From: Streptomyces nitrosporeus
GTDB taxonomy: Bacteria; Actinomycetota; Actinomycetes; Streptomycetales; Streptomycetaceae
DNA: 64,000 nucleotides
Reading direction: 5' to 3'
NCBI RefSeq assembly: GCF_008704555.1
Contig: NZ_CP023702.1
Span: 2,480,001-2,544,000, forward strand
Both the position numbers and the translations under genes were made by a program. The notes under the pieces are model-generated. The model was not told the DNA's origin, searched no databases, and was given only the letters and a program-made list of their open reading frames with translations. Below, piece by piece: positions 8,320-17,839 of the stretch (positions are counted from its first letter, which is position 1; each line of letters begins with the position of its first letter).

Positions 8320-8357
8320 CAGTGGGCCCGGACCGTCACCACGGTCCGGGCCCACTG
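8320..8357. terminator. strong hairpin between wblE and the sensor kinase
   Basis: A perfect 17-bp stem (CAGTGGGCCCGGACCGT and its complement) closes a CACC loop. It lies between two convergent genes and should end transcription in both directions. Confidence 0.8.
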
Positions 8358-8421
8358 TCATGCGCTGCCCTACGTGGCGCCGGGCACGCGCCCTCCGGGA
8401 GAGGGCTCCCGGGAGGCGCGC

Positions 8422-8520
8422 GGTCACTTCACGGCGCGGGCCGTCACCTCTCGGCCCGGACGGTCACCTCACGCGGGCGGTCACCTCCCCGCGCGAACCG
8501 TCACTTCTCGGCCCGGACGG
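8422..8520. repeat. 20-bp degenerate tandem repeat overlapping the sensor-kinase stop codon
   Basis: Five copies of (G/C)GTCACYTC flanked by CGCG or CCCGGA begin at about 8422, 8442, 8462, 8479 and 8499, i.e. spacing 20, 20, 17 and 20. The last copy contains the stop codon of the kinase gene (8501-8503) and its last codons, so the array looks like serial duplication of the gene's 3' end into the intergenic space. Confidence 0.65.
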
Positions 8521-9976
8521 GGACGTCGAGGACGACCTGGGTGCCGCGTTCGGGGCCGGGCACCATGCCGAAGCTGCCGCCCAGTTCGCCTTCCACCAGG
8601 GTGCGGACGATCTGGAGCCCCAGATTGCCGGCCCGCTTCGGGTCGAAGCCCTCGGGCAGCCCCCGCCCGTCGTCCGTGACGGTGATCAGCAGCCGCCCCT
8701 CGGCCGAGGTGCCGCCGCGCACCGCGGAGACCTCCACCGTGCCGTGCTCGGCCATGGTGAAGGCGTGCTCCAGGGCGTTCTGGAGGACCTCGGTGAGCAC
8801 CATCGACAGGGGTGTGGCCACTTCCGCGTCCAGGATCCCGAAGCGGCCCGTACGGCGGCAGGTGACCTTGCCGGGCGAGATCTCCGCGACCATCGCGATC
8901 ACCCGGTCGGCGATCTCGTCGAACTCCACCCGCTCGTCCAGGTTCTGGGACAGCGTCTCATGCACGATGGCGATCGAACCGACGCGCCGCACGGCCTCGT
9001 CGAGCGCCTCACGGCCCTGCGGCGAGTCCATCCGGCGCGACTGGAGGCGCAGGAGGGCCGCCACCGTCTGGAGGTTGTTCTTGACGCGGTGGTGGATCTC
9101 CCGGATGGTGGCGTCCTTGGTGATCAGCTCCCGTTCACGGCGGCGCAGTTCGGTGACGTCCCGCAGGAGCACCAGCGAACCGATGCGCACACCCTTGGGT
9201 TTGAGCGGGATCGCCCGGAGCTGGATGACCCCGCCGGCCCCCTCGACCTCGAACTCCCTCGGCGCGTAGCCGCTGGCCACCTTGGAGAGGGCTTCGTCCA
9301 CCGGCCCCCGGGAGGGGGCGAGTTCGGCGGTGGTGGCGCCCAGGTGGTGGCCGACCAGGTCGGAGGCGAGGCCGAGCCGGTGGTAGGCGGAGAGGCCGTT
9401 GGGGCTGGCGTACTGCACGATGCCGTCGGCGTCGAGCCTGATCAGCCCGTCGCCCACGCGCGGGGAGGCGTCCATGTCGACCTGCTGGCCGGGGAACGGG
9501 AAGGAACCGGCGGCGATCATCTGGGCCAGGTCGGAGGCGGACTGCAGATAGGTCAGTTCCAGCCGGGAGGGGGTGCGCACGGTGAGCAGGTTGGTGTTGC
9601 GGGCGATGACACCGAGGACCCGGCCCTCCCGGCGCACGGGGATGGACTCGACCCGCACGGGCACCTCCTCGCGCCACTCCGGATCGCCCTCGCGCACGAT
9701 CCGGCCCTCGTCGAGGGCGGCGTCCAGCAGCGGGCGGCGTCCGCGCGGCACCAGGTGGCCGACCATGTCGTCCTGGTAGGAGGTGGGGCCGGTGTTGGGC
9801 CGCATCTGCGCCACGGACACATAGCGGGTCCCGTCCCGGGTGGGCACCCACAGGACGAGGTCGGCGAAGGACAGGTCGGAGAGCAGCTGCCACTCCGAGA
9901 CCAGCAGATGGAGCCACTCGAGGTCGGATTCGCTCAGGGCGGTCTGCTGGCGGACGAGGTCGTTCATGGAGGGCAC
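8501..9976 (-). CDS. pdtaS: PdtaS-type cytoplasmic sensor histidine kinase
   Basis: 491 residues: an N-terminal GAF-like domain (about 10-150), a PAS domain (about 170-285), a HisKA_2 dimerisation helix with the phospho-acceptor region IREIHHRVKNNLQT (about 291-304) and a HATPase domain with N-box LTEVLQNALEHAF and G-box DDGRGLPEG. This is the architecture of mycobacterial PdtaS, whose partner PdtaR is an ANTAR-domain antiterminator; no response regulator gene is adjacent here. No membrane segment, so it is a soluble sensor. No ribosome site precedes GTG 9976, but TACGCT at 9984-9989 would place the transcript start at that GTG, suggesting leaderless translation; ATG 9967 is the alternative. 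Confidence 0.9.
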   Translation of the reverse strand: MPSMNDLVRQQTALSESDLEWLHLLVSEWQLLSDLSFADLVLWVPTRDGTRYVSVAQMRPNTGPTSYQDDMVGHLVPRGRRPLLDAALDEGRIVREGDPEWREEVPVRVESIPVRREGRVLGVIARNTNLLTVRTPSRLELTYLQSASDLAQMIAAGSFPFPGQQVDMDASPRVGDGLIRLDADGIVQYASPNGLSAYHRLGLASDLVGHHLGATTAELAPSRGPVDEALSKVASGYAPREFEVEGAGGVIQLRAIPLKPKGVRIGSLVLLRDVTELRRRERELITKDATIREIHHRVKNNLQTVAALLRLQSRRMDSPQGREALDEAVRRVGSIAIVHETLSQNLDERVEFDEIADRVIAMVAEISPGKVTCRRTGRFGILDAEVATPLSMVLTEVLQNALEHAFTMAEHGTVEVSAVRGGTSAEGRLLITVTDDGRGLPEGFDPKRAGNLGLQIVRTLVEGELGGSFGMVPGPERGTQVVLDVPVRAEK

Positions 9977-10097
9977 AAGGGGGAGCGTACCCGTGGCAAC
10001 CCACAGGTTCCGAACCGTTCACCCCGCCCGTACGTGACACTGGGGAAGGCCGCGTACACGGGGCGAGAACGTCCGTGCCCGCGGATGGACACAGCAT

Positions 10098-10113
10098 AAT
10101 GGTCTAGTCCACA
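10098..10113. promoter_or_regulatory. dre-type operator (DasR site) far upstream of nagB
   Basis: AATGGTCTAGTCCACA matches the DasR-responsive element core TGGTCTAGACCA at 11 of 12 positions. It is about 120 bp upstream of the pdtaS-like gene and over 500 bp upstream of nagB. CATAAT at 10095-10100 could be a -10 box overlapping it. Site seen directly; binding by DasR inferred. Confidence 0.65.
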
Positions 10114-10374
10114 ATGCCGGTGTACGGCAGTGTTCTACGGGAGGGGCCGAAGGGGCGCGGAGAACCGCCCGCACACGGCAGACTGCACCTGTACGACAGA
10201 CCTCCGCTCTCCCCGCACAGGAGAGCGGACCGAGGCACCCGGCGCTCTCTGCCCTGACCGCGCCAGGCGCCTCACCGTGGCCGGAGGCACCGCACACCGC
10301 CGGCCGGAAAGCTCCGGGCTGCGGTGCCGGACGGGCTGAGGGTCCCGTCCCGGCGCCGCGGCCCGCGGGTGTTT

Positions 10375-10530
10375 CAGGGCCCCTCCCCCGGCCCCCTCCC
10401 CGCGCCGCTCCCGGGACCGCCCGGCCCGCTCCCTTCCCCCCTGCCCCAGGGACACCCGGCCCGCTCCCCGCCCCGCCCCCGGGGCCGCCGGCCCCGCTCC
10501 TCTCCCCCCGCCCCGGGCGCGGCCGGATTC
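10375..10530. other. cytosine-run tract upstream of nagB
   Basis: About 150 bp dominated by runs of 4 to 6 cytosines on the plus strand, hence guanine runs on the minus strand, with few interruptions. It contains no convincing gene. Guanine runs of this density could form G-quadruplex structures. The rest of 10114-10584 holds nothing further that I can support. Confidence 0.5.
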
Positions 10531-10584
10531 CGTACGGCGCCGTTCGCCCACCGGGCCGCCCGGTTCTGCTAGATTGAGCCCATA

Positions 10585-10600
10585 ATTGGTCTATACCACA
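10585..10600. promoter_or_regulatory. dre operator of nagB
   Basis: ATTGGTCTATACCACA matches the dre core at 11 of 12 positions. It lies just downstream of a -10-like TAGATT (10570-10575), placing the repressor site over the transcription start. DasR control of nagB is established in S. coelicolor. Confidence 0.85.
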
Positions 10601-10629
10601 TGAGCTCTCTTCAGATCGGCAGGCACAGC

Positions 10630-11415
10630 GTGGAAGTTGTCATCGTCCCGGACGCCACGGCAGGCGGCGAACTCATCGCGGAGGCCATCGCCGCCCTGCT
10701 GAGCCGCAAGCCCGACGCCCTGCTGGGCGTTGCCACCGGCTCCACCCCGCTGCCCGTCTACCAGGCCCTGGCGGCGAAGGTCCGCTCCGGCGCCGTGGAC
10801 GTCTCACGCGCCCGCGTCTGCCAGCTCGACGAGTACGTCGGCCTGCCGGAGGGCCACCCCGAGTCCTACCGCTCGGTGGTGCTGCGCGAGGTCGTCGAAC
10901 CGCTCGGTCTGTCCGAGTCCTCCTTCATGGGCCCCGACGGCTCCGCCGAGGACATCCAGGCGGCCTGCGAGGCGTACGACCGGGCGCTCGCCGAGGCGGG
11001 CGGGGTGGACCTCCAGCTGCTGGGCATCGGTACCGACGGACACATCGGCTTCAACGAGCCCTGCTCCTCGCTGGCCTCGCGCACCCGGATCAAGACGCTC
11101 ACCGAGCAGACCCGGATCGACAACGCGCGCTTCTTCGACGACGACATCGAGCAGGTGCCGCACCACGTCATCACCCAGGGCATCGGCACCATCCTGGAGT
11201 CCCGCCACCCGGTCCTGCTGGCCACGGGCGAGGGCAAGGCCGACGCGGTGGCCCGGACGGTCGAGGGCCCGGTCGCCTCGGTCGTGCCCGCCTCGGCCCT
11301 CCAGCTGCACCCGCACGCCACGGTCGTCGTGGACGAGGCCGCCGCCTCCGGTCTGAAGCTGGCGGACTACTTCCGCGCCACCTACGCGGCGAAGCCGCGC
11401 TGGCAGGGCCTGTAA
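10630..11415 (+). CDS. nagB: glucosamine-6-phosphate deaminase NagB
   Basis: 261 residues from GTG 10630. The enzyme converts glucosamine-6-phosphate to fructose-6-phosphate and ammonia, the last step of N-acetylglucosamine catabolism. Signatures: GVATGSTPLPVY (phosphate loop), QLDEYVGL with the catalytic aspartate, GIGTDGHIGFNEP with the active-site His/Glu, and TLTEQTRIDNARFF. An in-frame ATG at 10600 overlaps the dre operator and has no ribosome site, so the internal GTG, matching the usual family N-terminus VEVVIVPDA, is preferred. It links to the das uptake genes by shared DasR control. Confidence 0.95.
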   Translation: MEVVIVPDATAGGELIAEAIAALLSRKPDALLGVATGSTPLPVYQALAAKVRSGAVDVSRARVCQLDEYVGLPEGHPESYRSVVLREVVEPLGLSESSFMGPDGSAEDIQAACEAYDRALAEAGGVDLQLLGIGTDGHIGFNEPCSSLASRTRIKTLTEQTRIDNARFFDDDIEQVPHHVITQGIGTILESRHPVLLATGEGKADAVARTVEGPVASVVPASALQLHPHATVVVDEAAASGLKLADYFRATYAAKPRWQGL

Positions 11416-11416
11416 G

Positions 11417-11471
11417 GGCTCCGGGCGGGAGGGGGCGCCCCTGCTCTCACGGCGCCCCCTCCCCGGAGCCC
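11417..11471 (+). terminator. first nagB terminator hairpin
   Basis: GGAGGGGGCGCC pairs with GGCGCCCCCTCC over an 11-nt loop, extended at its base by GGCTCCGG with CCGGAGCC. It starts just after the nagB stop codon. Confidence 0.7.
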
Positions 11472-11480
11472 CGCAACCGC

Positions 11481-11524
11481 GAAGAAGGCCGGGCGGCCCC
11501 GATCGGGGCCGCCCGGCCTTCTTC
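11481..11524. terminator. second, bidirectional terminator between nagB and dasD
   Basis: A perfect 20-bp stem with a GATC loop, beginning GAAGAAGGCCGGGCGG. It directly follows the first hairpin and lies between convergent genes. Confidence 0.85.
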
Positions 11525-11558
11525 CGTTCCGCGTGCGGGAGCGCTCCCCCGCCCGCTG

Positions 11559-13082
11559 CTACGGGATACGCGTGCCGGTGACGGCCTCCGCGGCGGCGAG
11601 GCCGCACACCCGTGCGGCGCCGTGCGTGGCGATGTGCAGGGCGCCCCGGGCGGGTGCCTCGGGCAGCCCCATCTCGACCACGACCGTGTCGGGGCGCGCC
11701 GCCAGCAGGCCGTCCAGCGCCTCCCCCATCCAGGCGTGCCGGTGCTCGTCGCGGACGACCGCGACGATGCGCCGCTCCCCCGCCGCCCGGAGCACCTCGC
11801 CGGTCTCGGCACCGCTGTAGCTGCCGGCCTCGGTGCCCGGCAGCAGCCGCGCCAGTTCGGCGGCGACGCCCCACGGGGTCTCGGCGCCGACGGCGATGTT
11901 CGCGACCGGGGTGAACGAGGCGACGTACACCGGCTCGGTCTGCGGGGCGAGGGTGCCGGTCAGCCGGACCGCACGGCGGGCCGCGGCGAGTCCGACGTCG
12001 TTGCCCACTCCGGTGCCGGGCGCGGTCCCCTCCTGCACGTCCGCGCCCGGCGCCGGCACAGCCCCCCTGGCCCCCTGCGTCCAGGACGCGAGGGCCCGTA
12101 CCCGGGCGGCGGCGTCGGCCAGCCGCTCCTCGGGCAGGTCGCCGCCGCGGACGGCCGCGACCAGCGCGTCACGCAGCCGCAGCACGGTCTCCTCGTCCGC
12201 GAGACCGCCGCCGACGCAGATGGCGTCGGCGCCCGCGGCGATGGCGAGGACGGAGCCGCGCTCGATGCCGTACGTACCGGCGATGGCGTCCATCTCCATG
12301 CCGTCCGTGACGATCAGGCCGTCGTAGCCCAGTTCCCGGCGCAGCAGACCGGTGAGGATCTGCGGGCTGAGGGTCGCGGGGCGGGTGGGGTCGAGCGCGG
12401 GCAGCAGGATGTGCGCGCTCATCACGGATTTGGTCCCCGCCGCGATCGCCGCCCGGAAGGGCACCAGCTCGCGGGCGTGCAGGGTGTCCAGGTCCACGTC
12501 GATGGCCGGCAGCGCGAGGTGCGAGTCGACCGCGGTGTCGCCGTGCCCGGGGAAGTGCTTGGTGCAGGCCGCGACGCCGGCGGCCTGGAGGCCCTCGACG
12601 TACGCGGCGGTGTGCCGGGCCACCAGGTCCGGGTCCGGCCCGAAGGACCGGACGCCGATGACCGGGTTGCCGGGGTTGGAGTTGACGTCCGCGGACGGGG
12701 CCCAGTTGAGGTTCACCCCGCACTCGGCCAGCCTGCGGCCGAGCTCCCGGGCCACCGCCCGGGTCAGCTCCACGTCGTCGACGCGGCCGAGGGCGTAGTT
12801 GCCGGGGAAGGAGGAACCGTCCCGGACCTCGAGGCGGGTGACGTCGCCGCCCTCCTCGTCGATCGCGACGAGGACGTCGTCGCGCTCGGCCCGCAGCTGG
12901 GCGGTGAGGGCGGCGAGCTGCTCGGGTGAGTGGATGTTCCGGCCGAACAGCCCGACGGAGGCCAGCCCTTCGCCGACCCGGCGCAGCAGCCAGTCGGGGG
13001 CGCTCGTCCCGGTGAACCCGGGCTGGAGCACGGCGAGGGCGTCGCGGGTGACGGTGTCCGTGGAGGATACGAGGGTGGTCAT
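11559..13082 (-). CDS. dasD: glycoside hydrolase family 3 beta-N-acetylglucosaminidase DasD
   Basis: 507 residues, GH3 N-terminal TIM barrel with the NagZ-like motif TKHFPGHGDT (His/Asp catalytic dyad region, about residues 174-183) and VTDGMEMDAIAG near the nucleophile aspartate, then a C-terminal Rossmann-like domain. No signal peptide, so it should act in the cytoplasm on chitobiose or muropeptide sugars. It sits directly downstream of dasC (9 nt between stop and start) as the last gene of the das transport operon; its product would feed NagB with N-acetylglucosamine. Confidence 0.92.
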   Translation of the reverse strand: MTTLVSSTDTVTRDALAVLQPGFTGTSAPDWLLRRVGEGLASVGLFGRNIHSPEQLAALTAQLRAERDDVLVAIDEEGGDVTRLEVRDGSSFPGNYALGRVDDVELTRAVARELGRRLAECGVNLNWAPSADVNSNPGNPVIGVRSFGPDPDLVARHTAAYVEGLQAAGVAACTKHFPGHGDTAVDSHLALPAIDVDLDTLHARELVPFRAAIAAGTKSVMSAHILLPALDPTRPATLSPQILTGLLRRELGYDGLIVTDGMEMDAIAGTYGIERGSVLAIAAGADAICVGGGLADEETVLRLRDALVAAVRGGDLPEERLADAAARVRALASWTQGARGAVPAPGADVQEGTAPGTGVGNDVGLAAARRAVRLTGTLAPQTEPVYVASFTPVANIAVGAETPWGVAAELARLLPGTEAGSYSGAETGEVLRAAGERRIVAVVRDEHRHAWMGEALDGLLAARPDTVVVEMGLPEAPARGALHIATHGAARVCGLAAAEAVTGTRIP

Positions 13083-13091
13083 GGCAGGGCG

Positions 13092-13964
13092 TTATCCCTT
13101 CACGGCGCCGGAGGTGAGCCCCGTCGCCATCTTCCCCTGGATGATCATGAAGAAGATGACGACCGGGATGGAGATGAGCGTGGAGGCCGCCATGAGGGCG
13201 CCGTAGTCCGTACCGCGTTCGGTCGTGAAGGTCATCAGCCACACGTTGAGCGTGTACTTGGAGTTGTCGTTGATCAGGATGTACGCGAAGAGGTACTCGT
13301 TCCACGCGTTGACCAGCGAGAAGATGGAGGCGGCGGCGAGACCGGGCGCCAGCAGGGGGAAGATGACCCGGCGGAAGGCCCCCATCCGGGTACAGCCGTC
13401 CACCATCGCGGACTCCTCGAGCTCCACCGGGATGTTGATCACGAACCCGCGGATCATGATGGTCGCGAACGGCAGCGTGGAGACCAGGTAGACGACGATG
13501 AGCCCCCAGTACTCATCGATGCCTCCCAGGGCGTTCAGCTGGAGGTAGATCGGGATCAGCATCGCGGTCGGCGGCAGCATCTGGACCAGGATCATGACCA
13601 TCATCAGCGCCTTCCGCCCGAAGAAGCGGAAGCGTCCGATGGCGAGCGCCGCGAGCGTCGCGATGATCATGCCGCCGACGACGGCCGTGACCGAGACGAT
13701 GAGGCTCGACTGGATCGCCGTGGCGAAGTTGTCCTGCTTCACCGCACGGGCGAAGTTGTCGAAGGTGAGCGAGGACGGCCACAGGGTCTGGTCGTACGAG
13801 CGGATCTCGTGGTTGGGACGCAGCGAGCTGACGACCAGCCAGTAGACCGGGAACGCCATGATCACGGCGGTGACGAGCGCCAGGATGTTGTAGCCGAGGC
13901 GGTTCTTCTTGCGGTCGGGCCTCAGGACCTGGGCCGGCGCGTTCGTGGGCGTGGAGGTGCTCAT
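13092..13964 (-). CDS. dasC: chitobiose ABC transporter permease DasC
   Basis: 290 residues with six predicted membrane helices and the permease EAA loop VELEESAMVDGCTRMGAFRR, where the ATPase docks. The MalG-type family pairs with DasB. The ATG at 13964 overlaps the dasB stop (ATGA at 13961-13964), showing translational coupling. No ATPase gene is in this operon; in Streptomyces the shared ATPase MsiK serves Das. The larger open frame upstream of 13964 is a shadow inside dasB. Confidence 0.95.
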   Translation of the reverse strand: MSTSTPTNAPAQVLRPDRKKNRLGYNILALVTAVIMAFPVYWLVVSSLRPNHEIRSYDQTLWPSSLTFDNFARAVKQDNFATAIQSSLIVSVTAVVGGMIIATLAALAIGRFRFFGRKALMMVMILVQMLPPTAMLIPIYLQLNALGGIDEYWGLIVVYLVSTLPFATIMIRGFVINIPVELEESAMVDGCTRMGAFRRVIFPLLAPGLAAASIFSLVNAWNEYLFAYILINDNSKYTLNVWLMTFTTERGTDYGALMAASTLISIPVVIFFMIIQGKMATGLTSGAVKG

Positions 13965-14977
13965 TCGACCTCTCCCGTCTTGATCAGCTGGCGCAGGTAG
14001 TACACGGCTACTCCGGAGAGCAGCAGGACGGTGATCAGCGCGATCGCGCTGCCCTGGCTGAAGGAGGTGGACTCGAACGCCTTGGAGAAGGAGTAGAGGC
14101 CGAGCGTCTCGTACTCGGGCTCGGGCTTGTTGCCGCGCAGCAGCCAGATCTGGCCGAAGACGTTGAAGTCCCAGATGACCGAGAGCGTGGCGACCATGAT
14201 GAAGACCGGCTTGATGACCGGCCAGGTCACGAAGCGGTAGACGCCGAACGCGGAGGCGCCGTCGAGGGCCGCGGCCTCTTCCAGCTCCTTGGGGACCTGG
14301 GTGAGGGCCGCGTACAGGGTGATCACGACGAACGGGATCGCGCCCCAGACGACCAGGACCATGATGATCCCGAAGCCCTGGACCGGGTCGAGGAACCAGT
14401 TGTGGCCGAGCCACTTGTCCTCGTTGCCGGTGATGTCGGCGAGCAGGGTGTTGATCAGGCCGTAGTCGGAGTCGGAGAGCCAGCGGAAGACCGACGCGGC
14501 GACCATGAGCGGCATGGACCAGGCGGCGACCAGCGCCACGGTGAGGGTGAGCCGCACCCAGGTGGAGAGCCGCAGCATCATCAGGGCGATCAGCAGGCCG
14601 AGGCCCATGGTCAGCACGACGCAGACGGTCATGAAGACGATGGTCCGGACGACGACCCACCAGAAGTCGGCGTCACCCAGGATGACGGTGAACTGCTCGA
14701 AGCCCACCCACTCGGCCTCGGCGTTGCCCCACAGCGCCGCCCGCCCCAGGTCCTGGAAGGACATGATGACGGTCTTGGCCAGGGGATAGACGTAGACGGC
14801 GGCGATCGCCAGGATCGCCGGCAGGATCAGGAGGTAAGGGAGGAGCTCTCCCTTGGTCCGCCGCTTCTTCGGGCGTGGCCCAGCGGCGTCCTGAGTGGAG
14901 GGCGATTTCCCGGTCTTCTCCGGGGCATCCGGTACGGGGACCGGTGGACCGGCGGCCTGGGTGTCGGCAGCAGTCAC
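13961..14977 (-). CDS. dasB: chitobiose ABC transporter permease DasB
   Basis: 338 residues: a hydrophilic N-terminus of about 60 residues rich in Pro/Lys, then six membrane helices and the EAA-type loop ELEEAAALDGASAFGVYRF. MalF-type partner of DasC. GTG 14977 is preferred to 15043 because GGAAGG lies 8 nt upstream of it. It is second in the dasABC operon, 127 bp after the dasA stop. Confidence 0.93.
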   Translation of the reverse strand: MTAADTQAAGPPVPVPDAPEKTGKSPSTQDAAGPRPKKRRTKGELLPYLLILPAILAIAAVYVYPLAKTVIMSFQDLGRAALWGNAEAEWVGFEQFTVILGDADFWWVVVRTIVFMTVCVVLTMGLGLLIALMMLRLSTWVRLTLTVALVAAWSMPLMVAASVFRWLSDSDYGLINTLLADITGNEDKWLGHNWFLDPVQGFGIIMVLVVWGAIPFVVITLYAALTQVPKELEEAAALDGASAFGVYRFVTWPVIKPVFIMVATLSVIWDFNVFGQIWLLRGNKPEPEYETLGLYSFSKAFESTSFSQGSAIALITVLLLSGVAVYYLRQLIKTGEVE

Positions 14978-15104
14978 GTGGCTGACCTTCCATCGGGATT
15001 CCGGGGGTGTCCGCCCGGCATCACGGCGTTCTCTACCTACCAAAGAGGGGCGGGGACCCGGTGACGTGCCGGGCCCCCGCCTGGCGAGCCGAGGCTCGGT
15101 GCGA

Positions 15105-16406
15105 CTACTTGTTGATCAGCTCGTTGACACGGGCGTCGGCCTTCTTGGTGGCGTCGGCCACGGAGCTGCCCTTGAGGATCTCCAGGAGCATGTTCTCCAG
15201 GACCTCCTCCTTCTCGATCGAGGTCCAGCCCGGCGCGATCGGCGTGAACCAGGCGTCCGGCACCGCGTTGGCGACGGCGGCCGTCTCAGGGTTCGACTTC
15301 AGCGGCTCGAGCTGCTTCTCGTTGTTCGGGAGGATGTTCTTGGAGGTGAGCACCTCCTGCGACTTCTCGCTGGTGAACATCGAGATCCACTCCTCGCCCA
15401 GGTCGGTGACCTTGGACTTGGCGGTCACCGCGAGGTCCGAGCCACCGATGAAGGACGGGAGGGCCTTGCCGTTCGGGCCGGGCATACCGGCCGTGGCGAT
15501 CTTGCCCTCCAGCTTCGGGTTGCCGTTGTTGGTGCCGTCGGTGACGGAGCCCGACTCCCAGCCGTTGCCGTAGATCAGGGCCGCCTTCTCGTTGGCCATG
15601 ACGTTGGCGTGGTCCTGCTCGTCCTTGGTCTGGTCAGCCTTGTTGTACTTCTTGACCAGGTTGATGAAGTGCTCGACGCCCTTCTGGGACTCGGGGGAGG
15701 AGAGGTTGCCCTTCCACTCCTTCGCGCCCTCGTCGTACTCGGCGATCGAGCCGCCGAAGCCGGCGACGTAGGACATGGCGGCGTACCAGTAGCGGCCCGG
15801 CAGGTAGAGGGACGAGGCGCGCTTGTCCTTCTTGCCCAGCTCGGCCGAGACCTTGTCGAGCGCCGTGAGCAGCTCGTCCTCGGTCTCCGGCAGCGCGTCG
15901 CTGCCGGTGCCGGCCTTGAACATGTCCTTGTTGTAGATCGCCACACGGGCACCCGCGTAGTAAGGCACGCAGAACTGCTTGCCCTCGAAGGTGCAGGTGT
16001 CCTTCAGACCCTTGATCCAGGTGTCCGAGTTGTCGTACTTCTTGGGGTCGATCTCGGCGAGGGCGCCGTTGAGGATGTACTGCATGGTCTCGGTGTTGCC
16101 GAGCTCGACGACATCCGGGAACTTGTCGCCGCCGAGGGCGGTGTCGAGCTTCTTGGCCTTGTCCGCCCACTGCTGGTACTGGACGTTGACCTTGACCTTC
16201 GGGTACTTCTTGTTGAACTGCGCGTTGACGTCCTTGACCAGTTCCGGCCAGGTGCTCTGCGCGTCCACCATCAGCCAGACCGTCAGGCTCTCGCTGCGGT
16301 CCTTCGGGTCCTTCGCAGCGTTGTCGTCGTTTCCGTCCCCGCCACACGCCGCGAGACCGGTCATCATCGCTGCGACGCCGACCGCCGCCATGAGCTTGCG
16401 CTTCAT
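15105..16406 (-). CDS. dasA: chitobiose-binding lipoprotein DasA
   Basis: 433 residues with a lipoprotein signal: MKRKLMAAVGVAAMMTG then the lipobox LAAC, so Cys21 is lipidated. The mature protein is a family 1 extracellular solute-binding protein, delivering N,N'-diacetylchitobiose to DasBC. In S. coelicolor dasA is needed for normal development. It is transcribed divergently from dasR, with two dre-like operators in the shared gap. Lysine-rich for its GC context, as usual for secreted binding proteins. Confidence 0.95.
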   Translation of the reverse strand: MKRKLMAAVGVAAMMTGLAACGGDGNDDNAAKDPKDRSESLTVWLMVDAQSTWPELVKDVNAQFNKKYPKVKVNVQYQQWADKAKKLDTALGGDKFPDVVELGNTETMQYILNGALAEIDPKKYDNSDTWIKGLKDTCTFEGKQFCVPYYAGARVAIYNKDMFKAGTGSDALPETEDELLTALDKVSAELGKKDKRASSLYLPGRYWYAAMSYVAGFGGSIAEYDEGAKEWKGNLSSPESQKGVEHFINLVKKYNKADQTKDEQDHANVMANEKAALIYGNGWESGSVTDGTNNGNPKLEGKIATAGMPGPNGKALPSFIGGSDLAVTAKSKVTDLGEEWISMFTSEKSQEVLTSKNILPNNEKQLEPLKSNPETAAVANAVPDAWFTPIAPGWTSIEKEEVLENMLLEILKGSSVADATKKADARVNELINK

Positions 16407-16495
16407 GCCACACCCTCCTCAGGGATACCAGCAACCCCCCGCCCACCGCGAAGACGTACGCCTGGTACTGCCTGTGGGGCTGGGATCTGGTCTTT

Positions 16496-16511
16496 AATGG
16501 TTTAGACCAGT
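16496..16511. promoter_or_regulatory. dre operator in the dasA-dasR gap
   Basis: AATGGTTTAGACCAGT, 11 of 12 matches to the dre core, 90 bp upstream of dasA. An extra half-site GGTCT lies just to its left (16489-16493). Confidence 0.85.
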
Positions 16512-16520
16512 ACCGGGAGC

Positions 16521-16535
16521 TTGGCCTAGACCTTT
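16521..16535. promoter_or_regulatory. second, weaker dre operator in the dasA-dasR gap
   Basis: TTGGCCTAGACCTTT matches the dre core at 10 of 12 positions, with its centre about 25 bp from the first site. Tandem sites fit reported DasR control of dasA. Confidence 0.6.
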
Positions 16536-16593
16536 AGGGGTGTCAAGGGTGTATAAGAAGTGCACTCGCGTCCGTTATAGGACCGACATCTAA

Positions 16594-17457
<864 letters not shown>

Positions 17458-17839
17458 GGAGCCGCCCGGCCGGAGGACAGCTCGGCCGGGAGTCCGCTCG
17501 GCCGAGGAGCCCCTCGGCCGGGAGGCCCCGGCGGGAGGGGGGCCCGCGAGCCGGGCGCCCTTCCGCACGGCCCTCCGGCGCCGAATGGCCTGAAGCGGCT
17601 CCTTGACAGGACGATCCGCCGCACATCGATCCCCTCGCCCCGGCGGGGGGATCGGTCGTTTCCCGCCCGGGTGAACCTCCGCCCCCCGGCGGCCGTGTTC
17701 CCTGCGGGCGCAGGGAACGGAGGGGCGTGCCGGGACCGTTGCAGGACCGCAATGCGGACGAGGGGTGACGGTGGCCGGAGACCTCCCCTAGATTTCCTGC
17801 GCGTTGCCACAGGCGATCGACGAGGGGACGGAGAGCCAT
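17458..17839 (+). other. intergenic region after dasR with two hairpins
   Basis: No gene is visible. Repeated CTCGGCCG-type words fill 17480-17540. A hairpin at 17627-17654 (CGATCCCC with GGGGATCG plus inner pairs) probably terminates dasR transcripts. A second at 17697-17718 (GTTCCCTGC with GCAGGGAAC, loop GGGC) lies about 120 bp before the next gene and could be an operator. The promoter of the DUF3311/symporter pair must be in the last 120 bp. Confidence 0.5.

Noticed and set aside
10130..10339. 69-codon plus-strand open frame between the dre sites
   Set aside because: No ribosome site, no recognisable sequence features and atypical composition.
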